Shown here: positions 9,286-16,924 of the stretch, piece by piece
How positions within the stretch are numbered: position 1 is the stretch's first letter
How the letters are laid out: each line of letters opens with the position of its first letter
Source of the DNA: Amycolatopsis regifaucium
GTDB taxonomy: Bacteria > Actinomycetota > Actinomycetes > Mycobacteriales > Pseudonocardiaceae
Direction: 5' to 3'
NCBI RefSeq assembly: GCF_001613935.1
Contig: NZ_LQCI01000001.1
Coordinates: 124,001-188,000 of the forward strand
Length of the DNA: 64,000 nucleotides
Made by a program: the position numbers and the translations under genes
The notes under the pieces: generated by a model
Seen by the model: the letters and a program-made list of their open reading frames with translations, nothing else
Databases searched by the model: none
Told to the model about the DNA's origin: nothing

Positions 9286-10215
9286 ATGCCGTCGGCGGCG
9301 CCCGCTCCTAACCTCGTGATCATGATCCGACGGATACTCCTGGTCCTCCTCGCGGGAGCGGCGGTCTGCCTCGTGCCGTGGACCGTCTACCTCGCGCATA
9401 CGCTGCCCGACCGGTACGACACCGGCCAATGGCGCGCGGCCTGGGTCGGATTCGACGTCGCCCTTCTGCTCTGCTTCGCCGCCGGGGCATGGCTCGGGTT
9501 GCGCCGCCGCCGGGCGGCCGTCCCGCTGCTGTCGGCCACGGCCGCGCTGTTGTGCTGCGACGCCTGGTTCGACGTCATGCTCGGCTGGACGTCGGACGAG
9601 CGGTGGGCCAGTGTCGCGCTCGCGGTCTTCGTCGAGATCCCGGTCGCCGTGGTCTTGGCCCTCGCCGCGAGGCGGCTGCTGAGCACGGCGATGCCCCAGC
9701 GGACGGTGACCTTGCGCGACATCGAGCTGCGGGACGACCCGCGATACCAGCGGGTGACGGGCGAACTTCCCGCCACCGCCGAACAGGTGGCGCGGAACAC
9801 CGGGCTCCAGCGGGCGGAAGTCGTCGAATGCCTGAAAACCTTGCAGGACAACGGGTTCGTGCGCCGTGGCCGGAAAGGGGAGTGGTTCTCACTCCCGCAG
9901 GACCTGCGCGAGCCGAAGCCGGAGGACTACACCGGCGAAGCCCGGGACCGGGTCACCGCGTTCCTCGACGCGAAGTACGAGAACGAGGTCGCACTGCTGT
10001 CCTGGGCCGCGTCGCATCGCGACGAATTCGGCCCGTGGGCGACGGCTCAGCGGACTTCGACGCGGCTGACCGAAGACGAATTCCGCGAACTGGACGCCGA
10101 ATATCGCGAGCTGATCAACCGGTACTGCCAACGTCGTCGTCGCCCGGCGGCGGGCGAGCAGGAGCTTTCCGTGCGCTTCTATGCCTTCCCGCCACCGGAG
10201 GCCGTGCCGTCCTAG
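9286..10215 (+). CDS. Membrane protein with cytoplasmic winged-helix domain
   Basis: A 309-residue protein with about four N-terminal hydrophobic segments (IRRILLVLLAGAAVCLVPW; VGFDVALLLCFAAGAWLGL; PLLSATAALLCCDAWF; ASVALAVFVEIPVAVVLALAA) and a cytoplasmic C-terminal half. That half holds a helix-turn-helix-like stretch, TAEQVARNTGLQRAEVVECLKTLQ, followed by a wing NGFVRRGRKGEWFSL. ATG 9286 has an AGGGAGA ribosome site; ATG 9322 is the alternative, without one. No known product matches with certainty. A membrane-tethered DNA-binding regulator is the simplest reading, but DNA binding is not shown. Its stop shares CTAG with the convergent GntR gene. Confidence 0.75.
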   Translation: MPSAAPAPNLVIMIRRILLVLLAGAAVCLVPWTVYLAHTLPDRYDTGQWRAAWVGFDVALLLCFAAGAWLGLRRRRAAVPLLSATAALLCCDAWFDVMLGWTSDERWASVALAVFVEIPVAVVLALAARRLLSTAMPQRTVTLRDIELRDDPRYQRVTGELPATAEQVARNTGLQRAEVVECLKTLQDNGFVRRGRKGEWFSLPQDLREPKPEDYTGEARDRVTAFLDAKYENEVALLSWAASHRDEFGPWATAQRTSTRLTEDEFRELDAEYRELINRYCQRRRRPAAGEQELSVRFYAFPPPEAVPS

Positions 10216-10883
10216 GGATGCCGCCAGGCGAGGAACGTCTCCAGCGTCGTCAGCCGGTGCTCCCGCACAGCCAGTTCGATCTCTCCGGCAGGCGCCCTCC
10301 GGTCGAACAGGTCGAGGATGTTCTGATGCTCCTGCACGGATTCGTGCGCGCGTCCCGGGACGAAGCTGAACGTCGACGTGCGCAGCCCGGCCAGCCGGTT
10401 CCAGCCGCGGTTGACCAGGTCGAGCACCTGGGGGTTGGGACAGGTGCCGAACAGGACACGGTGGAAGTCGCGGTTCAGCGCGGTGAACCGCGACGGCTCG
10501 AAGTTGTCGAGGCAGGCGGTCAGTTCCGCGTTGAGTCCCTTGGCCTCCTCGAGTGCCTTGCCGGGCAAGGACGGCGCCGCCAGCGCCGCGGCGTAGCCCT
10601 CGACCAGGGCGAGCGTCTGCATCGTGTGCTGGTAATCGCTCTCGTCGGCCATCGCGACCTGCGCGCCGATGTTGTGCTCGTAGGTCACCAGCCCTTCGGC
10701 CTCCAGCCGCCGGACCGCTTCGCGTACGGGCACCGTGCTGACGCCGAGTTCCTGCGCGATCTGCCCGAACACGAGGCGATAGCCGGGGGAGAAGGTGCCG
10801 TCGTCGATCCGCGCCTTGAGCCAGTGGTAGGCGATCTGCGACTTGCTCTTCGCGGTCCCGTTCACCGCGTCGCCCGCGGTCAC
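10212..10883 (-). CDS. GntR-family transcriptional regulator (FadR/FCD type)
   Basis: Metabolite-responsive DNA-binding protein of about 223 residues. The N-terminal GntR winged helix contains LVFGQIAQELGVSTVPVREAVRRLEAEGLV; the all-helical C-terminal FCD domain has the metal-ligand pattern NRDFHRVLF ... H ... EHQNIL ... VREHRLTTL. The GTG at 10883 overlaps the stop of the aldehyde dehydrogenase gene as GTGA, so the two are co-transcribed; a GTG at 10865 is the alternative start. It probably controls this dehydrogenase operon and the divergent GMC oxidoreductase gene, with an alcohol- or acid-derived ligand. The effector is unknown. Confidence 0.9.
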   Translation of the reverse strand: MTAGDAVNGTAKSKSQIAYHWLKARIDDGTFSPGYRLVFGQIAQELGVSTVPVREAVRRLEAEGLVTYEHNIGAQVAMADESDYQHTMQTLALVEGYAAALAAPSLPGKALEEAKGLNAELTACLDNFEPSRFTALNRDFHRVLFGTCPNPQVLDLVNRGWNRLAGLRTSTFSFVPGRAHESVQEHQNILDLFDRRAPAGEIELAVREHRLTTLETFLAWRHP

Positions 10884-12313
10884 GAGTAGTGCAGCCAGAC
10901 GGATTTGGTCTCGGTGTACGCGTCGATCGCCCACGGGCCCATCTCGCGGCCCCAGCCCGACGCCTTGTAGCCGCCCCACGGCGCGGCCATGTCGGGGATC
11001 GACGGCATGTTGACGAACACCGCCCCCGCCCGGATGCCGTTGGCGAACCGGTGCGCGACACCGATGTCGCGGGTCCACACGGTGGCCGCGAGCCCGTACT
11101 CGGTGTCGTTCGCGCGCGCCAGCAGCTCGTCGGGATCGTCGTAGGCGGTGACGGCGAGGACAGGGCCGAAGATCTCTTCGCGCATGATCGTCATGTCGTC
11201 GGCGACACCGGCGAACAGCGTCGGTGAGTAGAAGTAGCCTTCGCGATCGACGACCTGGCCGCCGGTGACCAGGTCCGCGCCCTGTTCGCGACCGGTCGAG
11301 ACGAGGAAGTCCACGTGCTCGCGGTGCTTCGCGGACACCAGCGGCCCGAGCTGGGTGGACTCGTCCAGACCCGGTCCGAGCTTGAGGCCTTCGAGCCCGG
11401 CGGCCAGTTTCGCGACGAACTCCTGTTCGCGCTTGCGGTCGACGAAGAACCGGGTGTACGCGGCACAGACCTGTCCGCTGTTCAGTGTCGCGCCCGCGAG
11501 GTTGCCCGCGACGGCGGCGTCGATGTCGGCGTCCGAGGCGATGATGCTGGGTGCCTTGCCGCCGAGTTCGAGAGTGAGCCGTTTCAGGTTCGACTCCGCG
11601 CTGGCCGCCGTGATGAGCTTCCCGACCGCGGTGGACCCGGTGTAGGACAGGTGGTCGACGTCGTGGTGCTTGCTCAGCAGCGCACCCACCGCGCCGTCGC
11701 CGGTGACCAGGTTGACCACGCCCGGCGGGAATCCGGCCTCGTGCACCAGCTCCACCAGCCGGATGCTGGTCAGCGGCGTGACCTCGCTGGGCTTGATCAC
11801 CACGGTGTTCCCGGTGGCCAGCGCGGGCGCGAGTTTCCACACCAGGATCATCAGCGGGAAGTTCCACGGCGTGATCAGCGCGTTCACTCCCACCGGCTCG
11901 CGGCGGGTGTAGTGCAGGGTGTCCGGGAAGGACACCGGGTTGGTGGTGCCCTGGATCTTGGTCACCCAGCCCGCGAAGTACCGGAGATGCTCGGCCGCGC
12001 CGGTGACGCTGACCTGGCGCGAGATGCCGATCGGCTGGCCCTGATCGCGCGTTTCGAGCGCGGCCAGTTCCTCGTGGTGCTCGTCGACCAGTGCCGCCAG
12101 CTTGAACAGCAGCGCGGCCCGCTGAACCGGGAGCAGTCCCGCCCACGCGGGGTCGTTCAGTGCCTTCCGGGCGGCGCCGACGGCGGCGTCGACGTCGGCG
12201 GCCGACGCGGTGCCGACCTCCTCGATCACCTGGCCCGTGGCCGGATCGTACGTCGGCAGGGATCCGCCTCCGGCGGCGGTCCACTGTCCGTCGATGAACA
12301 GGCTTGTGGCCAT
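10880..12313 (-). CDS. NAD(P)-dependent aldehyde dehydrogenase
   Basis: Oxidises an aldehyde to the acid in the cytoplasm. The 477-residue length is standard for the family. It shows PWNFPLMILVWKLAPALATGNTVVIKPSE, YTGSTAVGK, the catalytic Glu in LELGGKAP and catalytic Cys283 in LNSGQVCAA. ATG 12313 follows GGAGGAGCTAGCC, a good ribosome site. It is first in an operon with the GntR regulator and is divergent from a GMC alcohol oxidoreductase, so an alcohol-to-aldehyde-to-acid sequence is likely. Specific substrate not readable; it could also supply the 2-oxoglutarate-semialdehyde step missing from the distant hydroxyproline operon, but nothing links them directly. Confidence 0.93.
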   Translation of the reverse strand: MATSLFIDGQWTAAGGGSLPTYDPATGQVIEEVGTASAADVDAAVGAARKALNDPAWAGLLPVQRAALLFKLAALVDEHHEELAALETRDQGQPIGISRQVSVTGAAEHLRYFAGWVTKIQGTTNPVSFPDTLHYTRREPVGVNALITPWNFPLMILVWKLAPALATGNTVVIKPSEVTPLTSIRLVELVHEAGFPPGVVNLVTGDGAVGALLSKHHDVDHLSYTGSTAVGKLITAASAESNLKRLTLELGGKAPSIIASDADIDAAVAGNLAGATLNSGQVCAAYTRFFVDRKREQEFVAKLAAGLEGLKLGPGLDESTQLGPLVSAKHREHVDFLVSTGREQGADLVTGGQVVDREGYFYSPTLFAGVADDMTIMREEIFGPVLAVTAYDDPDELLARANDTEYGLAATVWTRDIGVAHRFANGIRAGAVFVNMPSIPDMAAPWGGYKASGWGREMGPWAIDAYTETKSVWLHYS

Positions 12314-12373
12314 GGCTAGCTCCTCCTCGACCTGGATGTGATCGAGTATCGGGCGCCGCGGGCATCCCGGTCT

Positions 12374-12387
12374 TGCCCGCCAGGGCA
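12374..12387. promoter_or_regulatory. Candidate operator between aldehyde dehydrogenase and GMC genes
   Basis: TGCCC-GCCA-GGGCA is an inverted repeat near the middle of the 138-base divergent intergenic region. It is a possible site for the adjacent GntR regulator. The match to known FCD-GntR operators is weak and no second copy was seen. Confidence 0.22.
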
Positions 12388-12451
12388 CGCCGATTGTCGG
12401 CCAGCGAACCGAATCCGCCGGACGGCGCCGTGGCTTGCGAGGGTGGAGGAC

Positions 12452-13897
12452 ATGGACGTCATCGTGGTGGGAGCGGGTTCGGCCGGTTCGGTGGTCGCCA
12501 GGAGACTGGCCGACTCCGGGGCGTGGGTCACCCTGCTCGAAGCGGGCGGGCCGGACACCAACCCGGCCATCCACGACCCCTCGCGGGCCGGTGAGCTGTG
12601 GCACGGCCCGGAAGACTGGGACTACTACACCGTGCCGCAGCCGCACGCGGCCAACCGGCGGCTGCACCTGCCGCGCGGCAAGGTCCTCGGTGGGTCGCAC
12701 GCGCTCAACGCGATGATCTGGGTACGCGGCGCCCCCGCCGACTACGACGGCTGGGACCTGCCCGGCTGGCGGTGGGACGACGTGCGCCCGGTGTTCGAGC
12801 GGATCGAGAAGGATCTGCTCGACGTCGTACCGAACGAGCCGCTCCACCCGATCCAGCGGTCCATTGTGGACGCCGCCGTGCAGGCAGGCTTTCCGTTCAA
12901 TCCCGACTACAACGACGGCGAACTCGACGGCGTCTCGGTGCAGCGCGTCACCACGCGGGACGGCAAACGGCTCAACACCTGGCTCGCCTACGGGCTGCCC
13001 GCCGCCGGCCGGATGACCGTCCACACGGGAGCGCTCGTACACCGGTTGCTGTTCGAGGGGACCAAGGTGACCGGTGTGCTGGCCGAGGTCGACGGCGAAC
13101 TGCGCAAGGTCTTCGCCGATGAGGTCGTGCTCGCCGCGGGCGCGCTGGCCTCACCGGCGATCCTGCTGCGCAGCGGCGTCGGTCCGGCGGACGACCTGGC
13201 CGCCCACGGCATCGACGTCGTCGCGGATCTGCCGGGCGTGGGGAAGAACCTGCACGATCACCTGCTCTCGCCGGTCATCTTCACGACCGACCGCCGTCAG
13301 GTCGAGCCGCCCGCGCCCGGCCGCTCGGTCACGCAGACCCAGCTGTTCTGGCGCAGCCGTCCCGGTCTCGCCGTCCCCGACACTCAGCCGATCCATTTCA
13401 GCGTGCCGATGTACGAAGACTGGATGACCGGCCCGGAGACCGGGTTCTCGCTGATGGCGGGCATGGTCACGCCGCGCAGCCGGGGCAGCCTGCGGCTCTC
13501 CGGGCCGAGCCCGCTCGACGAACCGCTCATCGACCTCGCCGCGCTGGAAGACCCGGCCGACTTCGAGAGCCTGGTCGCGTCGGTGGAGCAGTGCCGGGTG
13601 ATCGGCCGGGCGTCCGCGCTGGCGGAGGAGTGGGGCGCCCGCGAGCTGTATCCGGGGCGGGACGCCGACGTCCGCGACTACGTCCGCCGGACCGCCATCA
13701 CCTACCACCATCAGGTCGGAACCTGCCGGATGGGCACCGACGAACTGGCCGTGGTCGATCCGACGCTGGCCGTGCACGGGCTCGAAGGACTCCGGGTCGC
13801 CGACGCGTCGGTGCTGCCGCGGGTGACCACGGGCAACACCAACGCGCCGGCGGTGCTGGTCGGCGAACAGGCCGCCAGGTTCATGCCCGGCCGATAG
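12452..13897 (+). CDS. GMC-family FAD-dependent alcohol oxidoreductase (choline dehydrogenase-like)
   Basis: Flavoprotein of 481 residues that oxidises an alcohol. The Rossmann motif VVGAGSAGSVVARRL is at the N-terminus, the GMC signature is around LPRGKVLGGSHALNAMIWVRG, and the C-terminal active site YHHQVGTCRMGTD contains His419/His420. ATG 12452 follows GGGTGGAGGA. It is divergent from the aldehyde dehydrogenase/GntR operon, whose product it could feed. It is slightly shorter than choline dehydrogenases (about 550), so choline is not assured as substrate. The 3' end overlaps the convergent hydrolase gene by 17 bases. Confidence 0.9.
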   Translation: MDVIVVGAGSAGSVVARRLADSGAWVTLLEAGGPDTNPAIHDPSRAGELWHGPEDWDYYTVPQPHAANRRLHLPRGKVLGGSHALNAMIWVRGAPADYDGWDLPGWRWDDVRPVFERIEKDLLDVVPNEPLHPIQRSIVDAAVQAGFPFNPDYNDGELDGVSVQRVTTRDGKRLNTWLAYGLPAAGRMTVHTGALVHRLLFEGTKVTGVLAEVDGELRKVFADEVVLAAGALASPAILLRSGVGPADDLAAHGIDVVADLPGVGKNLHDHLLSPVIFTTDRRQVEPPAPGRSVTQTQLFWRSRPGLAVPDTQPIHFSVPMYEDWMTGPETGFSLMAGMVTPRSRGSLRLSGPSPLDEPLIDLAALEDPADFESLVASVEQCRVIGRASALAEEWGARELYPGRDADVRDYVRRTAITYHHQVGTCRMGTDELAVVDPTLAVHGLEGLRVADASVLPRVTTGNTNAPAVLVGEQAARFMPGR

Positions 13898-14807
13898 TGC
13901 GGCGCAGCCACGAGGCCCGGGCGGCGAGCGCGGCCCGGGTCACCTCACTGTCCGGCGCGATCCGGTCGAACCCGTGGTACGCGCCCGCCCAGACGTGCAG
14001 TTCAGTGGGCACGCCCGCGCGCCAGAGGCGCCGCGCGTAATCGACGTCCTCGTCACGGAAGATCTCGGCCGCGCCGACCTCGATGAACGCGGGTGGAAGC
14101 CCGGTGAGATCGCTCGCGGTCGCCGGGACGGCGTACGGCGAGGTCTGTCCTTGGAGGAGAGAGCGCCAGCCGAATTCGTTCGCCGCCCGGCCCCAGACAC
14201 CGCGTTCGGCGAATTCCACCGTGGACGCGGAATCGTTGCGGCTGTCGATCATCGGGCACAGCAGCAGCTGGCCTGCCAAGGCCGGACCACCTCGATCCCT
14301 GGCCAGCAGGGCGATCCCCGCGCTGAGCCCGCCGCCCGCACTGCCGCCCCCGACGATCAGCTTCGCCGGATCGAAACCGAGTTCAGCGGCGTTCTCGACC
14401 ATCCAGACCAATCCCGCGTAGCAATCTTCGAGCGGTGCCGGATGCGGATGTTCGGGGGCCAGCCGGTAGTCCACGGTCACCGCGACGAAGCCGAACTCCT
14501 CGACGAGCGCGACCATCCGGGGCAGATCGGCGAACCGGTCGTCCAGCACCATTCCACCACCGTGGATGTTGTAGAACCCCGGCGCGTCCCGTCCGGGCCG
14601 ACGGGGTTTGAGCACGGTGACGACGACGTCGGTACCGGGCACGGCACGGTCTTCCCAGACGAGGTCCCGGTCGCCGACCGCCTCGGCGCACGTCGGATTC
14701 CCGTCGGCCAGCGCCTTGCGGACACTCGCGAGCGACTCGGCACTCAGCGGCGGTCCGGACGGCAGGCCTTCGAGGGCCGCGGCGAGTTCGGGATCGAACG
14801 CCGTCAC
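13881..14807 (-). CDS. Alpha/beta hydrolase, HSL family (hydrolase 1 of the island)
   Basis: Serine esterase/lipase-like enzyme of 308 residues. It has the HSL oxyanion motif NIHGGGMV, VDYRLAPEHPHPAP, the nucleophile elbow GGGSAGGGL and a C-terminal His in GAYHGFD; the acid lies near EIFRDEDVDYA. GTG 14807 overlaps the preceding gene's stop as GTGA. It is the last gene of the ADH-AKR-hydrolase operon, whose promoter region carries the TetR-type operator at 16883. It probably cleaves an ester in the compound handled by this island. Substrate unknown. Confidence 0.88.
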   Translation of the reverse strand: MTAFDPELAAALEGLPSGPPLSAESLASVRKALADGNPTCAEAVGDRDLVWEDRAVPGTDVVVTVLKPRRPGRDAPGFYNIHGGGMVLDDRFADLPRMVALVEEFGFVAVTVDYRLAPEHPHPAPLEDCYAGLVWMVENAAELGFDPAKLIVGGGSAGGGLSAGIALLARDRGGPALAGQLLLCPMIDSRNDSASTVEFAERGVWGRAANEFGWRSLLQGQTSPYAVPATASDLTGLPPAFIEVGAAEIFRDEDVDYARRLWRAGVPTELHVWAGAYHGFDRIAPDSEVTRAALAARASWLRRTIGRA

Positions 14808-15763
14808 GGTCCCTCCGGATCGACGACGTCCCGGTCCGCCCAGTACGGCTCGACGAGTTCGCGCAACTTCTCCGCGCCCACCCGCTCGACGAGGTCGACG
14901 GCGCCGAGGTTGTCCTTGAGCTGCTCGGTACTGGTCGCGCCGAAGAGCGTGGTCGTGTTGGCCGGGTGGGTGAGGGTGAAGGCCAGGCACAGCTGGGCCG
15001 CCGTCGCACCGAGTTCGCTCGCGAGCTTCGCGAGTTCCGGGGCGGAGGCGGCGATGCGCTCGCGGATGTCGCCGGGGTCGCGGCCGACCTGGCGCGCGCC
15101 GCTGTTCTTGCCCAGCAGGATCCCGCCCTCGAAGATGTCCGAGGACTGCAGCGTGACCCCGAGCTCACCGAAGACGCGCTTGAAGGGTTCACCGTCCGGA
15201 ATGGACCTTCGGGCGACGCTGTACTTCAGTTGCGCGATGGCCGGTCCGGGCACGTTCTCCGTCGCGGCGAAGTCGTGCAGGGCCCGGATGGTGGTGGCCG
15301 ACCAGTTGTTCACCCCCCACTGCCGGATGAGCCCGGCTCGGCGGAGTCCGTCGAGATCCACCACCAGCCGGCGCAGGTCGGTGTCGTCGCGGCGGAGATC
15401 TCCCAGCACCACCAGGTCGGCGTGGTCGACCCCGGCGCGGAAGAGCGCGTTGTCCAGCTGGTCGCGGAGGCTCTGCTCCGGGTAGCCCTCCAGCCAGAGT
15501 TTGGCCGAAAGCAGGTAGTCGTCCCGCTTGAGGCCGGCCGCGCGGACCATGGCGGAGAACAGGACGTCGGTGAAGACCGGCGTACTGCCGGGGAACCCGT
15601 AGACGCCGACGTCGAAGAGCGTGATCCCGGAATCGACCGCGGCGCGGACGAGGTGCACGGCCTCGCGGAAGTCCATCCGGTCGTAGGTGTGCCAGGAGCC
15701 GAGCGAGAGCACGCCGGTGAGCGGGCCGTCGCGGCCGATCCGGCGCTGGGGGATGACGGACAT
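14804..15763 (-). CDS. Aldo/keto reductase-like protein 1, catalytic His replaced
   Basis: A 319-residue TIM-barrel protein of the AKR fold. In the usual catalytic tetrad it keeps Asp51, Tyr55 (LFDVGVYG) and Lys88 (SAKLW), but the position where AKRs have His (typically LHxP) reads VVLGDLRRDD, giving Gly121. Later AKR features remain: GVNNW, QLKYSVARR, and ATSTEQLKDNL near the cofactor site. It is a clear paralogue of the protein at 19007, which has the same replacement. It sits 8 bases after the ADH gene in one operon. NADPH-linked oxidoreduction is likely, but the changed residue makes the exact reaction uncertain (family knowledge plus inference). Confidence 0.87.
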   Translation of the reverse strand: MSVIPQRRIGRDGPLTGVLSLGSWHTYDRMDFREAVHLVRAAVDSGITLFDVGVYGFPGSTPVFTDVLFSAMVRAAGLKRDDYLLSAKLWLEGYPEQSLRDQLDNALFRAGVDHADLVVLGDLRRDDTDLRRLVVDLDGLRRAGLIRQWGVNNWSATTIRALHDFAATENVPGPAIAQLKYSVARRSIPDGEPFKRVFGELGVTLQSSDIFEGGILLGKNSGARQVGRDPGDIRERIAASAPELAKLASELGATAAQLCLAFTLTHPANTTTLFGATSTEQLKDNLGAVDLVERVGAEKLRELVEPYWADRDVVDPEGP

Positions 15764-15771
15764 GGGGTCTC

Positions 15772-16875
15772 CTAGGGAAGACGGGGATCGATGACGGCTT
15801 TGAGTTCGCCGAGCCGCGACATCGACTCGACGCTCCGCGAAGCTCCGGAAAGCCCGACGGGCGCGCTGAACAGTTCGCCCCAGGGCATCCGGCCGGCGAA
15901 GGTGCGGAAGAAATCCACCGAGCGGTGGTAGTCGGCGATGTCGCCGTTGAGCGACCCGACGACCGTGAGTTCCTTGCCCATCACGGTGCCCAGCGCCACG
16001 GGGGAGGGCGCGGGACCGGTGGAACCGACGATCGCGATCGTGCCGCGCTGTGCGGCGAACGCCACCGCCTCCTCGCCGATGGTGGGGCCACCGGCGAAGT
16101 CGAAGACGTGGTCGGCGCCGCGGCCACCGGTGAGTTCCTTGACCCGTTCGACGCGGTCTCCGGCGCTGCCGTCGACCGGGATCGTCGCTGTCGCACCGAA
16201 ACGCCCGGCGGTCTCGAGCCGGTCGGCGGGACCGCCGATGGTGATCACGTCACCTGCCCCGGAGATCCGCGCGACGGCGGTCGCGAACACGCCGAGCGCG
16301 CCGGCGCCCTGGACCACGACCGTCGCACCGGGCCGGATCCCGCCGGAGCGCGCGACCGCCCGCAGAACGGTTTTGCCCGCGCAGCCCGACATCGAGGCCC
16401 AGGTGTCCTTGACGTCGTCCGGCAGCAGCAGTTTGGCCGCGCCGGGGGTCACATAGCAGTACCGGACGAGACCGCCGGTGGCGTAGGGAAAGACATCGGA
16501 GCGCTGGAGGAACCCGTAGCCGCGCTTCTCACAGGCGACCGGCTCCCGCAGGATCGTGCAGCCGTAACACTTTCCGCAGGTGGACTCGGACCAGCCGATG
16601 CGGTCGCCCTCGGCGATCTCCCGGCCGAGGGTGTCGGTGGTACCCGGTCCGACGGCCACCACCTCGCCGACCATTTCGTGCCCCAGCACCATCGGCAGCA
16701 TGCCGGGGAAGGTCATCTGGCCCGACCAGAGATGCACGTCGGTGCCGCACAGGGTGGTGCAGGTGATCCGGACCAGCGCGGCGCCCGGTTCCGGTTCCTC
16801 CGGCAGCGGCAATTCTCGCAGGGTGAGCGCGGACCCGTGTTCGGTGAGCACCGCCGCTTCGGTTCTGTTGGCCAT
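15772..16875 (-). CDS. Zinc-dependent alcohol dehydrogenase (MDR family)
   Basis: NAD(P)-linked dehydrogenase of 367 residues. Catalytic zinc ligands are Cys43 (TLCGTDVH) and the His66-Glu67 pair (LGHEMVG). A structural-zinc cluster of four cysteines lies at about 100, 103, 106 and 115. The Rossmann motif is VVQGAGALGVFA. ATG 16875 is 8 bases from the TetR-type operator. It is first in an operon with AKR 1 and hydrolase 1 and divergent from an amidohydrolase gene, with a single shared operator between them. Substrate presumably an alcohol produced within the island; not determinable from the sequence. Confidence 0.92.
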   Translation of the reverse strand: MANRTEAAVLTEHGSALTLRELPLPEEPEPGAALVRITCTTLCGTDVHLWSGQMTFPGMLPMVLGHEMVGEVVAVGPGTTDTLGREIAEGDRIGWSESTCGKCYGCTILREPVACEKRGYGFLQRSDVFPYATGGLVRYCYVTPGAAKLLLPDDVKDTWASMSGCAGKTVLRAVARSGGIRPGATVVVQGAGALGVFATAVARISGAGDVITIGGPADRLETAGRFGATATIPVDGSAGDRVERVKELTGGRGADHVFDFAGGPTIGEEAVAFAAQRGTIAIVGSTGPAPSPVALGTVMGKELTVVGSLNGDIADYHRSVDFFRTFAGRMPWGELFSAPVGLSGASRSVESMSRLGELKAVIDPRLP

Positions 16876-16882
16876 CTTTTTA

Positions 16883-16898
16883 GTCTACAGTCGTAGGA
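16883..16898. promoter_or_regulatory. TetR-type operator 1: CTAC-AGTC-GTAG palindrome
   Basis: GTCTACAGTCGTAGGA lies in the 49-base divergent gap between the ADH operon and the amidohydrolase gene. On the minus strand the half-site GTAGACT contains TAGACT, a plausible -10 box for the ADH operon, so a bound repressor would block that promoter. It is one of five close copies in the window. Confidence 0.75.
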
Positions 16899-16924
16899 GA
16901 AAAAGTCCAGATCCTGGAGGAACC

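Noticed and set aside
10212..12365. One 717-residue minus-strand frame through the GntR gene
   Set aside because: The GntR homology covers only the last 223 residues; the rest is an alternative frame of the aldehyde dehydrogenase gene.
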